The notes beneath the pieces were generated by a model, which had not been told where the DNA came from, did no database searches, and saw only the letters and a program-made list of their open reading frames with translations. The position numbers were made by a program, and so were the translations under genes. 31,304 nucleotides of DNA, from contig CAYYYP010000043.1 in NCBI GenBank assembly GCA_964475985.1, positions 1 through 31,304 of the forward strand. The letters are read 5' to 3'. Below, piece by piece: positions 15,778 to 23,126 of the stretch; position 1 is the first letter of the stretch, and every line of letters starts with the position of its first letter. Source of the DNA: CAYYYP01 sp964475985 (GTDB lineage: Bacteria > Bdellovibrionota > UBA1018 > CAYHWW01).

Positions 15778-16018
15778 GAAATTCAAACTTAGAGAGCGCC
15801 AGAAAATTGTCAAGCATCGGCCGGAATAAACTCTTGGTTCACACTTGGCCTTTAGATTGCACATCATTTGTTTATGAACGTTTCCTACGAACATTTTGCG
15901 ACCAAAGTAAGGTTCATCACACCATCGATCTTCAAGATTACCGGCTCGCTCGCATGCTGGCCTTGTTGAAACGAAGGATAGTCAGTACGGAAAAACAATT
16001 CCCTAAAAACCGCGTAAA

Positions 16019-16819
16019 CTAGTGCTTTAAACCAAACGCAACCGCCCGCATGGAAATTGAACCATTCTGGATACCATCGTACTCGAAGGTAAGTTCATCG
16101 GTGGGCTCGCAAGCCCCCAGGGTGTAAAGCAAAGGATAATAATGATCAACGGTGGGAACACTAAGGCGCCCGGCCTGCGTGGACGCAAAATCGTTGCTTA
16201 ACGCTGCAAAATCCCTGGCGAGTAATTTGGTTTTTGACCACTCATCAAATTCTAGGGCCCAATCAAACGGCTTTGCATTTTTCTCCCAAATAATCTCCCG
16301 CAAGTTATGCACAATATTTCCGCTGGCGATGATGAGGATTCCCTGATCCCGTAGACTTCGCAGCTGCTCGCCGAGCTTGAGGTGGTAATCGCCCGGTTGA
16401 GCCATGTACACGCTAAGCTGAAGGGTTGGTACTTCAGCCTTGGGGTACATATGCCGCAACACCGACCAAGTTCCGTGATCAAATCCCCACATTTCTTTAT
16501 CGGGTTGAACCTTTGGATTCTGAACCGTGCGAATGACGAGGTCTGCGATTTCGGGAGAACCGGGCGCCGGGTACTGCACATCAAAAAGTGCTTTTGGGAA
16601 TCCATAAAAATCGTGAATGGTTTTTGGATTCTTATTGTAGGTAATCCAGGTTCCTTCCGTCATCCAGTGGGCAGAAATGCAAAGGATCGCCCTAGGTTCA
16701 GGGATTTTTTTTGCGAGCTTCGTAAGCGCTTGGGTAAAATCATTGTTTTCGATGGCATTCATGGGAGATCCATGGCCGATGAATAAAACTGGCATGCGTT
16801 CGCTACGAAATTGGCCCAT
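16019..16819 (-). CDS. ygiD: 4,5-DOPA extradiol dioxygenase-type protein (YgiD family)
   Basis: The 266-residue protein matches the DODA/YgiD family over its whole length. Signatures are LFIGHGSPMNA (His16), ISAHWMTEGTWIT (His51), TIHDFYGFP, YPAPGSPEIA, GFDHGTWSVL (His115), SGNIVHNL (His171) and PTVDHYYPL (His226). The histidines include the conserved divalent-metal ligands. The family opens catechol rings between C4 and C5 of DOPA; bacterial members act on small catechols, but the natural substrate here is unknown. It is cytoplasmic. AAGGAG precedes the ATG at ideal spacing. It stands alone; the DUF5985 operon ends 81 bases upstream on the same strand. Confidence 0.95.
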   Translation of the reverse strand: MGQFRSERMPVLFIGHGSPMNAIENNDFTQALTKLAKKIPEPRAILCISAHWMTEGTWITYNKNPKTIHDFYGFPKALFDVQYPAPGSPEIADLVIRTVQNPKVQPDKEMWGFDHGTWSVLRHMYPKAEVPTLQLSVYMAQPGDYHLKLGEQLRSLRDQGILIIASGNIVHNLREIIWEKNAKPFDWALEFDEWSKTKLLARDFAALSNDFASTQAGRLSVPTVDHYYPLLYTLGACEPTDELTFEYDGIQNGSISMRAVAFGLKH

Positions 16820-16900
16820 GATGTCTCCTTAGGAGGTCGAGCATCCCATAAATAATGGCGCCGTGCACCGCCGTTATGGGCTTTTCTCTCCAGGGAAAAA

Positions 16901-17170
16901 CTAAGCGCTACCCCGCGATCGATTTTCCTCAATGATCGCCGTAATGATTAACGTAAACGCGGATAATCGAATGAGATAAACGGGGGCCGCCGGTTCATTC
17001 TCAAGCCCAAGGAAACCGAGAACCAGCCGCTCCAAAGAAAGCATCCAAAAGGCAATTGCAAACTTTAGGAGCAGACGAGACTTTTCCTGCTTATAAAATC
17101 CGTAGAGCATGAGGCCCCCTACCCAAAAGCCAATCATGATCCCGCCGGAAATCAGTTCATACATATGCAT
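16901..17170 (-). CDS. DUF5985-like small membrane protein (second of pair)
   Basis: An 89-residue protein with three predicted membrane helices (about 7-26, 33-55 and 64-80). A conserved basic patch (YKQEKSRLLLKFAIAFWMLS) lies between the first two. It matches the small DUF5985 membrane-protein type; function unknown. The start codon overlaps the stop of the upstream gene by one base (TAATG), so they are translationally coupled. GGAAG lies just upstream. It is the last gene of a three-gene operon behind the wHTH regulator. Confidence 0.78.
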   Translation of the reverse strand: MHMYELISGGIMIGFWVGGLMLYGFYKQEKSRLLLKFAIAFWMLSLERLVLGFLGLENEPAAPVYLIRLSAFTLIITAIIEENRSRGSA

Positions 17171-17472
17171 TAGTCTTCCCGCCTTCCGGTGAATAAGGTT
17201 TCCTTAAGCACGCCATAAATAAAAACCATGATGCCCGCCAGGGCCGGCAAGGTACGCCACGAAGTTAAGCTGAGGTGAACATTCTCCGGTATGGAAATGC
17301 GCGGAATCACAACCACGTCCAAGAAAAGCAAGAAATTGTTCATGGCCAAACCGATGAAACAAAGTCCGCAATAGAGCAAAAGCTGCGTCTTGAAACGACG
17401 GTAGCCTCTCAGCAGGAACCAAGCGCAAGTGAAACTCGCCATCATGCACAATGCATATACAACTTCAGCCAT
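17170..17472 (-). CDS. DUF5985-like small membrane protein (first of pair)
   Basis: The protein has 100 residues from the ATG at 17472, which has a strong GGAGG site six bases upstream. Longer starts up to 17526 lie inside the regulator gene and lack this site. It has about three membrane helices: VYALCMMASFTCAWFLL, then a GYRRFKTQLL basic turn, LYCGLCFIGLAMNNFLLFLD, and LPALAGIMVFIYGVL. The layout parallels the downstream 89-residue protein, so the two are likely paralogous halves of one membrane complex. Its start overlaps the end of the wHTH gene by 8 bases. Confidence 0.8.
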   Translation of the reverse strand: MAEVVYALCMMASFTCAWFLLRGYRRFKTQLLLYCGLCFIGLAMNNFLLFLDVVVIPRISIPENVHLSLTSWRTLPALAGIMVFIYGVLKETLFTGRRED

Positions 17473-17866
17473 CTTTTCCCTCCCCGCCCACTTTGAAGGC
17501 ATCCACAAATCTTTTGATGCGTTCACGCGGCTTATTATAAATTAATTCTATGAACCGATGTTGCATGTCGGGGTATAGGGCGACTAATTCCACCACGATT
17601 TGTCTGATGTTTTCGTCCGCCGGCGGGAACCAGTAAGTGTCCGTACCGTTCATTTCCTGAACGGAAATCAAGCCTGCGTCACAAAGGCGTTTAAGCTGAT
17701 TTTTCGAAGCCGTTTCGCTACTTCGCAGGTTTGCGCTCACTTCCGCCGCCGTCCACGGTTTATCGGGACTTCGAAAAAGGAGGATGAGGACTTCCAGCTG
17801 GCCCACGGACTCGATCCGTTCAACGATTAAATTGCGCACTAAGTCTGGTATTTTACCGTCACCCAA
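17465..17866 (-). CDS. Winged helix-turn-helix transcriptional regulator
   Basis: The protein has 133 residues. Residues about 18-85 read as a MarR-like winged helix: VGQLEVLILLFRSPDKPWTA, EVSANLRSSETASKNQLKRL, CDAGLISVQ and a wing ending in TYWFPP. The C-terminal helix region (IRQIVVELVALYPDMQHRFI) may dimerise. The start is TTG at 17866 with AGGGG seven bases upstream; no ATG is available. It is the first gene of an overlapping operon with two DUF5985-like membrane proteins. The dyad overlapping its own promoter region suggests autoregulation. The signal sensed is unknown. Confidence 0.8.
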   Translation of the reverse strand: MGDGKIPDLVRNLIVERIESVGQLEVLILLFRSPDKPWTAAEVSANLRSSETASKNQLKRLCDAGLISVQEMNGTDTYWFPPADENIRQIVVELVALYPDMQHRFIELIYNKPRERIKRFVDAFKVGGEGKDG

Positions 17867-17876
17867 ATCGCGGACC

Positions 17877-17913
17877 CCTGGATATATTTCCAGGAGAACT
17901 AGAGAATAGTCAA
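17877..17913 (-). promoter_or_regulatory. Promoter region with perfect 18-base palindrome ahead of wHTH operon
   Basis: On the minus strand, TTGACT (17913-17908) is a good -35. The expected -10 zone, 18 bases on, reads AAATAT, which is weak, with TATATC a few bases further. A perfect dyad, CCTGGA-AATATA-TCCAGG (17894-17877), covers that -10 zone. A regulator bound there would block RNA polymerase. Its place directly before the wHTH gene suggests autorepression (inference). Confidence 0.5.
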
Positions 17914-17932
17914 CCTAAGGGATTTGTAGGCC

Positions 17933-19669
17933 TTACAACTCCTCCGCAAAGACCTTCTCCGTGATTTTCCAGTATTTATCTTGTTTTCTGGCGATTACGA
18001 AGGACGGCATCCGAAAAAGTTTCTGATAGTGAACTACGGCTTCGGGGGTTTTGATTTCCGACGCGAGCTCCGGGCGCCTCAAATGGGATCTTAGGAAGTT
18101 GATGTTGAATTTTTTGAGGGAAGACGCATTGCTAAAAAAGTGGGCTTCGCTCAGATAATGGCCATCAAAGTCATAATACCGGATCTCTAAATACGGGTTG
18201 GAGTTTTTGTCCCGTTTTTCCTCAAAAGTAATGCGGTCCGGCGTGAGCACGTGGGAATTTTTTGAAAGCTTTGCTTGCTTGAGTTTCGCATCCGCATCAA
18301 CGAGGGTCGCGCCACATTTTTCACAGTCCCTTGCGGTGATGTCGTTTTCTGCGCTGCAGCTATGACAGAGTTTAAGACGGAATCGAAAGCCGCAAGGAGT
18401 GACTTCAAGGGTTTCCGGATCCTGAATCCCGCCCCGGCACTTTCGGCCAAAATGTTCCATCACAATGCCATCCGAACCGGCATAGCCCCAAAAATCATTT
18501 TCAAAACCGCAAATGGGGCATGGAACTTTTACAGGCACGGTATCTTTTGCGGGACGTTTGTCGCTGATTTCAGGCGAGTAAATGTCGTGCCCCATCCCGG
18601 TATAATCTAGAATATAACAGTCGCGTTTTTCGTGGGAAAGCCTAAGCCCCCGGCCAATGATTTGCTGATAAAGGCTGTTGGACTCCGTGGGCCGTAGGAT
18701 TGCAATAACGTCCACATGGGGCGCATCAAAACCCGTGGTGAGCACCGACACATTTACTAAATACTTAAACTTTTTATTTTTAAAATCTTCGATCGTCTGG
18801 TTTCGATCCACCATCTGAGTATCGCCAACAACTAACCGGGCGTCGTCCTTAGGTAGGTAAGTCATGATTTCTTCAGCATGCTTTACCGTGGCGCTAAAAA
18901 TCATGACACCTTGACGGTTGTATCGCTCAGTGATGTCGATGATGTTTTTAATGATGAGGGGAGTGAGGCGCTTCTGACTCTTTAAAATTGCCTCAACTTC
19001 GGCAGTAGTAAACGCACGGTCCCCTTCCGCGAGCTCCGAAAAATCATAACTAGTTACTGGGATATCTACTTTAACCGGAGTGGTGAGATATTTGTGCCGA
19101 ATCATGTAAGCGAGAGGTAATTCAAAAACGCATTGTTTAAAAAACCTCGGTTTTTCCGATTTTATTTCACCTAATTGAGAATATTCATAAATCCAGCCCA
19201 GGCCTAGGCGGTAGGGCGTTGCGGTGAGGCCCAGAATACAAAGGTTTGGATTTTGATCAGAAAGTTTTTTAATGACCTCGCGGTACTGAGTGGCACCCTC
19301 TTCGGCTACGCGATGGCATTCATCAATGACCACCAAGGAAAAATCTTGAAAAAATATATCGGGCGCACGGGCGATGGATTGTACACTGCCAAAAATTGCC
19401 TTTTGCTCCCAATCCTTTTTGCCAAGGCTTGCGGAAAATATGCCTGCCGAAAGTCCGTAGCTCGTATACTTTTCATAATTTTGTTCAACGAGTTCTTTTA
19501 CGTGAGCGAGCACCAGGACCCGTCCCTTGGCGATGCGGGCGAGCTCCGCAATGACCAAGCTTTTGCCGGCCCCCGTAGGCAAAACCACCAATGCTGGTTC
19601 CCGTTTTTTCCGAAAAAACTGAAGAACGTTTTTTACGGCGTCCTGCTGATAATCACGGAGCTTATACAT
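17933..19669 (-). CDS. radD: RadD (YejH) superfamily 2 DNA repair helicase
   Basis: The 578-residue protein closely matches E. coli RadD (586). Motifs in order: Q-like LRDYQQDAV; Walker A PTGAGKS at 31-37; VLAHVKELV; DECH at 116-119; LGLTATPYRLG; then LVNVSVLTTGFDAPHVD and QQIIGRGLRLS of the second RecA fold. Two Cys-rich zinc sites follow (CPICGF and CHSCSAEN..DCEKCG), then a C-terminal domain ending WKITEKVF. RadD is known from E. coli to act with RecA and SSB in recombinational repair. The ATG at 19669 aligns with the E. coli start; an upstream TTG at 19699 does not. Its start overlaps the 3' end of the LLM oxidoreductase gene by 8 bases. Confidence 0.96.
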   Translation of the reverse strand: MYKLRDYQQDAVKNVLQFFRKKREPALVVLPTGAGKSLVIAELARIAKGRVLVLAHVKELVEQNYEKYTSYGLSAGIFSASLGKKDWEQKAIFGSVQSIARAPDIFFQDFSLVVIDECHRVAEEGATQYREVIKKLSDQNPNLCILGLTATPYRLGLGWIYEYSQLGEIKSEKPRFFKQCVFELPLAYMIRHKYLTTPVKVDIPVTSYDFSELAEGDRAFTTAEVEAILKSQKRLTPLIIKNIIDITERYNRQGVMIFSATVKHAEEIMTYLPKDDARLVVGDTQMVDRNQTIEDFKNKKFKYLVNVSVLTTGFDAPHVDVIAILRPTESNSLYQQIIGRGLRLSHEKRDCYILDYTGMGHDIYSPEISDKRPAKDTVPVKVPCPICGFENDFWGYAGSDGIVMEHFGRKCRGGIQDPETLEVTPCGFRFRLKLCHSCSAENDITARDCEKCGATLVDADAKLKQAKLSKNSHVLTPDRITFEEKRDKNSNPYLEIRYYDFDGHYLSEAHFFSNASSLKKFNINFLRSHLRRPELASEIKTPEAVVHYQKLFRMPSFVIARKQDKYWKITEKVFAEEL

Positions 19670-20651
19670 GGTTCGTAACTGCCCGGCTGATGAGCTCAAG
19701 GGATCTCAAGCGTTCGTGATGATCAAAAACATCCGATACAATTATGAGTTCATTGGCTTTGGTTTCTTCTAGAAGTTTTTTAAGTCCGCTACGCACCGTA
19801 TCGGGTGCGCCGATCACCGATTTGGAAAGCATACGCAAAGCCTGAAATTTTTCTGGAGCTGACCAGTAGGTTTCAATGTCGCTGATGGGAGGCTGGCTTA
19901 AACCAGACGTACCGCGCAATAAATTTACAAATGACATTTGCTGGGTCGTAGCTAAGAACTTTGCCCGGTCATCCGTGTCGGCTGCAATGACGTTCACGCC
20001 CACCATGACGTAGGGCCGGTTTAGCTGTTTGGACGGTTTGAAATTCCGTCGGTAGATTTCAAGTGCCGAAAGCAGTTGATCCGGAGCAAAATGTGAAGCG
20101 AAAGAATAAGGGAGCCCTAGTTCGGCAGCCAATGTTGCGCCAAAGGTACTTGAGCCAAGAATCCAGAGGGGAACTTTCGTTCCGCTCGCAGGAACGGCTT
20201 GGATGCTTTCGTTGTGAGCTTCATCCGAAAAGTATTTTTGTAATTCCACGACATCTTCCGGGAAAGAATCTGAGGCAGACGGCGCCCTTCGTAATGCTCG
20301 CAAAGTATTTTGACCGGTACCCGGCGCTCGGCCAAGTCCAAGGTCGATGCGATTCGGATAAAGTAGAGCAAGGGTGCCGAACTGCTCAGCAATCACGTAG
20401 GGTGAATGATTCGGTAACATTATTCCACCGGCTCCGACTCTAATTTTGGATGTTGCCTGCGCTAAGTGGGCAATCACCACGGACGTTGCGGCACTCGCGA
20501 TTCCTTTAAAGTTATGGTGTTCCGCCACCCAGACGCGCTGGTACCCAAGCTTTTCGGCATGGACGGTAACTTCCCGGGCCCGGTCCAAAGCTTCGGCCGC
20601 TCCACTGCCGTGAGTTACCCTGACCAGTTCTAAAATCGATATTGGAACCAT
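19662..20651 (-). CDS. LLM-class flavin-dependent oxidoreductase (luciferase-like, YhbW type)
   Basis: This 329-residue protein is of normal length for the single-domain bacterial luciferase-like TIM-barrel family. Signatures are VTVHAEKLGYQRVWVAEHHN, IRVGAGGIMLPNHSPYVIAE, FGTLALLYPNRIDLGLGRAPG and PLWILGSSTFGATLAAELGL. Members use FMN/FMNH2 with unknown small substrates and are often called YhbW-like. The ATG at 20651 is chosen because AAAGGTG lies six bases upstream; a GTG at 20660 falls in that site. It overlaps radD by 8 bases and follows the Rrf2 gene by 33 bases on the same strand, so all three could share a transcript. The pairing with a redox-type regulator suggests an oxidative or electrophile-stress role (inference). 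Confidence 0.93.
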   Translation of the reverse strand: MVPISILELVRVTHGSGAAEALDRAREVTVHAEKLGYQRVWVAEHHNFKGIASAATSVVIAHLAQATSKIRVGAGGIMLPNHSPYVIAEQFGTLALLYPNRIDLGLGRAPGTGQNTLRALRRAPSASDSFPEDVVELQKYFSDEAHNESIQAVPASGTKVPLWILGSSTFGATLAAELGLPYSFASHFAPDQLLSALEIYRRNFKPSKQLNRPYVMVGVNVIAADTDDRAKFLATTQQMSFVNLLRGTSGLSQPPISDIETYWSAPEKFQALRMLSKSVIGAPDTVRSGLKKLLEETKANELIIVSDVFDHHERLRSLELISRAVTNHV

Positions 20652-20684
20652 AAAAATCACCTTTTACGAATGCTCAGAATGTTC

Positions 20685-21098
20685 CTAGGAAATCTTTTTT
20701 ACCAAATCTCCGACGGATGTTTTTTCAAGATGGTCCTGAATGCTAGTTTCAATTCCCTTAAACACTGAGCCAAAAATAGTCGCCATTGAACAACTCACCT
20801 TGCAAGCTTTGTAGGCGGACTTGTCCGGGGAGGAGAATAAACATTTATCATCCATGGAGGCCACATAAATATCCTTAAGGGAGATTTGCCGCGGATCCCT
20901 CGCAATTTTAACCCCACCGCCCTTGCCACGGTGACTTTCAACCAACTTGGCTTCCACTAACCTCGAAACTATTTTGCGTACAAAAGTTGGATTGGTACGA
21001 AGAACTTTGGCTAATTCCGTAGAGTTCGTAAGTTCGTTTTTGCGGTAAGCAAGTGACACCATAATGTAAATGGAAACCGAAAATCTCGTATCAACCAT
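20685..21098 (-). CDS. Rrf2-family transcriptional regulator
   Basis: The protein has 137 residues. The N-terminal winged helix reads MVDTRFSVSIYIMVSLAYRK and LAKVLRTNPTFVRKIVSRL, and the wing SHRGKGGGVKIARDP is typical of Rrf2. Three cysteines at 86, 99 and 103 lie in the region where Rrf2 proteins such as NsrR and IscR bind an Fe-S cluster. Their spacing (C-x12-C-x3-C) differs from those members, so it may instead be a thiol sensor like the YwnA-type branch. It is divergent from the Old Yellow Enzyme gene across a 100-base region rich in repeats, suggesting it controls that gene and itself. No strong ribosome binding site precedes the ATG. Confidence 0.93.
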   Translation of the reverse strand: MVDTRFSVSIYIMVSLAYRKNELTNSTELAKVLRTNPTFVRKIVSRLVEAKLVESHRGKGGGVKIARDPRQISLKDIYVASMDDKCLFSSPDKSAYKACKVSCSMATIFGSVFKGIETSIQDHLEKTSVGDLVKKIS

Positions 21099-21102
21099 AA
21101 GG

Positions 21103-21169
21103 TATGTTATAATGTATTTTTAATTATTGCAATTTAGGAACATCTGTTTTAATGTATTTATAACAGATG
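21103..21169. promoter_or_regulatory. Divergent operator/promoter between the Rrf2 and Old Yellow Enzyme genes
   Basis: TAATGTATTT occurs twice in direct orientation (21110-21119 and 21150-21159), 40 bases apart, about four helical turns. The second copy lies inside a perfect inverted repeat, CATCTGTT (21141-21148) and AACAGATG (21162-21169), with a 13-base spacer. A palindromic TTGCAA (21128-21133) could serve as -35 in both directions. Candidate -10 boxes are TAATGT at 21150 on plus and TATAAC/TAACAT on minus near 21105-21112. The repeats are the probable Rrf2 sites; this is inference. Confidence 0.5.
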
Positions 21170-21198
21170 CATTATTAGCCCCACAAAAAGGAAAACCC

Positions 21199-22266
21199 AT
21201 GTCGATCCTCCATACTCCCCTAAAGCTCGGTGCCCTAACCTTACCTAACCGCGTTATCATGGCGCCCCTAACCCGCGCCCGCGCCGGGGAAAAACGACTG
21301 CCGAATGACCTCATGGCCGAATACTATTCCCAAAGGGCAGCCGCTGGACTCATCTTAAGCGAAGCTACGGCCGTTAGCCCGCAGGGTGTAGGTTATGCAA
21401 ATACACCTGGAATTTGGTCAGAGGAACAGGTCGAGGGTTGGAAAAAAACCACGAAGGCCGTGCACGAAAAAGGCGGGCGGATTTTCATGCAACTCTGGCA
21501 TGTAGGGCGCATTTCTGATCCGATGTTTCTGGATGGAGAATTACCCGTGGCGCCGAGCGCGGTTGCCGCACCTGGCCACGTAAGTTTAGTTCGTCCCGAA
21601 AAACCGTTTGTCACGCCACGGGCTTTAGCCATTCACGAAATTCCCACCATTGTGGAAGCATTCAAACGGGGAGCGCAGAATGCAAAACGCGCAGGCTTTG
21701 ACGGCGTTGAACTCCATGGCGCAAATGGATATTTACCCGATCAATTCCTGCAGGATGGCGTGAACCGAAGAACCGATCAGTACGGAGGGTCCATTGAAAA
21801 CCGCGCGCGGTTCATGCTGGAGATCGTCGACGCTCTCATTGCCGTGTGGGGAGCCGACCGTGTGGGCGTTCATCTCTCACCTCGAGGCAAGGGAGATACT
21901 AGTCACCAATTAGCGGATTCTAATAAAACTGAGACGTTTCGTTATTTAGCCCGTGAACTAGGCAAACGGAAAATCGCCTTCATTTTTGCCCGCGAACATT
22001 TAGGACCGGATAGCCTTGGCCCCATGATCAAAAAGGAATTTGGCGGAGTATTTATCGCCAACGAACAGTTTACGAAAGAAAGTGCGGAAGCAACGATTAG
22101 CGCTGGCCTAGCCGATGCCGTGGCCTTTGGACTCTCCTACATTTCCAATCCCGACCTGGTAGCAAGGTTTGTGGAAAATCAGCCGCTTAACAAAACTAAT
22201 TTTAGTACGCTGTATGCCAGCGGGCCCGAGGGCTATACAGATTACCCGAGCTATAGTGAAGCTTAA
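21199..22266 (+). CDS. nemA: Old Yellow Enzyme family alkene reductase (NemA-like)
   Basis: The 355-residue FMN-dependent TIM barrel has family motifs APLTRARA (Thr25 near FMN), QLWHVGRIS, HGANGYLPDQFL (substrate-binding His173/Asn176, candidate proton donor Tyr178) and a RTDQYGGSIENRARF stretch. The C-terminal part is GGVFIANEQFT...ADAVAFGLSYISNPDLV, the FMN-phosphate region. Such enzymes use NAD(P)H to reduce activated C=C bonds (enones, N-ethylmaleimide, nitro compounds) and are often induced by electrophiles. The ATG at 21199 is chosen for AAGGA seven bases upstream and because the family starts at this point; the frame extends back to 21127 through the operator. An Rrf2 regulator is divergently transcribed. 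The symbol follows the E. coli homologue; orthology is not proven. Confidence 0.93.
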   Translation: MSILHTPLKLGALTLPNRVIMAPLTRARAGEKRLPNDLMAEYYSQRAAAGLILSEATAVSPQGVGYANTPGIWSEEQVEGWKKTTKAVHEKGGRIFMQLWHVGRISDPMFLDGELPVAPSAVAAPGHVSLVRPEKPFVTPRALAIHEIPTIVEAFKRGAQNAKRAGFDGVELHGANGYLPDQFLQDGVNRRTDQYGGSIENRARFMLEIVDALIAVWGADRVGVHLSPRGKGDTSHQLADSNKTETFRYLARELGKRKIAFIFAREHLGPDSLGPMIKKEFGGVFIANEQFTKESAEATISAGLADAVAFGLSYISNPDLVARFVENQPLNKTNFSTLYASGPEGYTDYPSYSEA

Positions 22267-22363
22267 TTGCACGTTACATTTTATTTTTTGACGGCTCAGC
22301 CAGGACATTTCCGATCAGTTATTAAATTGATAATATTTATAAACTGTTATAGTAGTCGACCGA

Positions 22364-23059
22364 ATGAAAAACTACCGATTTCTCAAAGCTATTTTCTTCA
22401 CTACAGTTCTATTGAGCCAAAATGCATTTGCGATTACCAATGAGTCTACACTTTTGTCCATCGGGGCCGCTTACCGCTATTTAGGATTTAAATTTGCCCA
22501 TAATTATGTGAATAAGCCGAACTCGCCGATACCGCTTGATAGCCTTGACACATTACTCAAACGCACTCCGGCGGAATCTCATGCGAGAAGAAGAACTAAA
22601 TCAGATAGAAGCTCTGAGCTCGCACCGTTCGCCCCGATCAATCAAGGCCCGTCCGAGCTTGGTGAACTGCTGGATAGGGCACAAATTCTGAATATTGATT
22701 CTAAAGAACGAATCCGTATTTTCTACGACGAATTCATAAGTCAACTTCGCAAAATGAGTCTAACGGTCCAAAAGACCCTTGAGAGAAATGACGCAAGGCA
22801 TGTGCTTGCGGCCAACCTCCGAAGAGCGACTATGCCGCCGTCGCATATCGATTGGACTGAGACTGATATCTCAGAGACGCTCGACCGTTTAGCAATACTT
22901 GCCGAAGGAACCAAAGGCGCCCAAAGAACGGCGCTTGATGCCATTTTAACCGTAGTTTTTAATAGCCGAGCTCAAGGCGACAATCAGATTTCGAGCTTTT
23001 TAACTGCACGTAAGCCCGCCGTCGGCGGCCAGTGCGTAGACGGATTAGCCGAAGAGTAA
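22364..23059 (+). CDS. Unrecognised secreted protein
   Basis: The 231-residue protein has a clean Sec signal peptide (MKNYRFLKAIFFTTVLLSQNAFA, cleavage after AFA). The mature region starts with a short hydrophobic part (LSIGAAYRYLGFKFAHNYV), continues with a basic, Ser-rich disordered stretch (about 65-88), then amphipathic helices to the end. No motif is recognised. A possible promoter, TTGATA (22327) and TATAGT (22348), has a short 15-base spacer. It is the first of four consecutive plus-strand genes with signal peptides. Confidence 0.75.
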   Translation: MKNYRFLKAIFFTTVLLSQNAFAITNESTLLSIGAAYRYLGFKFAHNYVNKPNSPIPLDSLDTLLKRTPAESHARRRTKSDRSSELAPFAPINQGPSELGELLDRAQILNIDSKERIRIFYDEFISQLRKMSLTVQKTLERNDARHVLAANLRRATMPPSHIDWTETDISETLDRLAILAEGTKGAQRTALDAILTVVFNSRAQGDNQISSFLTARKPAVGGQCVDGLAEE

Positions 23060-23126
23060 AGCTGCATATAGGAATTTTCCTTCGGAAAAGAGTCGCATTC
23101 CATGCTACTTCCTTCGCGTGCAGCAC

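Noticed and set aside
15807..16022. 71-codon plus-strand frame between the M13-like and ygiD genes
   Set aside because: No ribosome binding site or recognised motif; it mostly lies over the region upstream of the chosen TTG start.
19253..19678. 141-codon plus-strand frame
   Set aside because: Antisense to the helicase motifs of radD, which match E. coli RadD closely.
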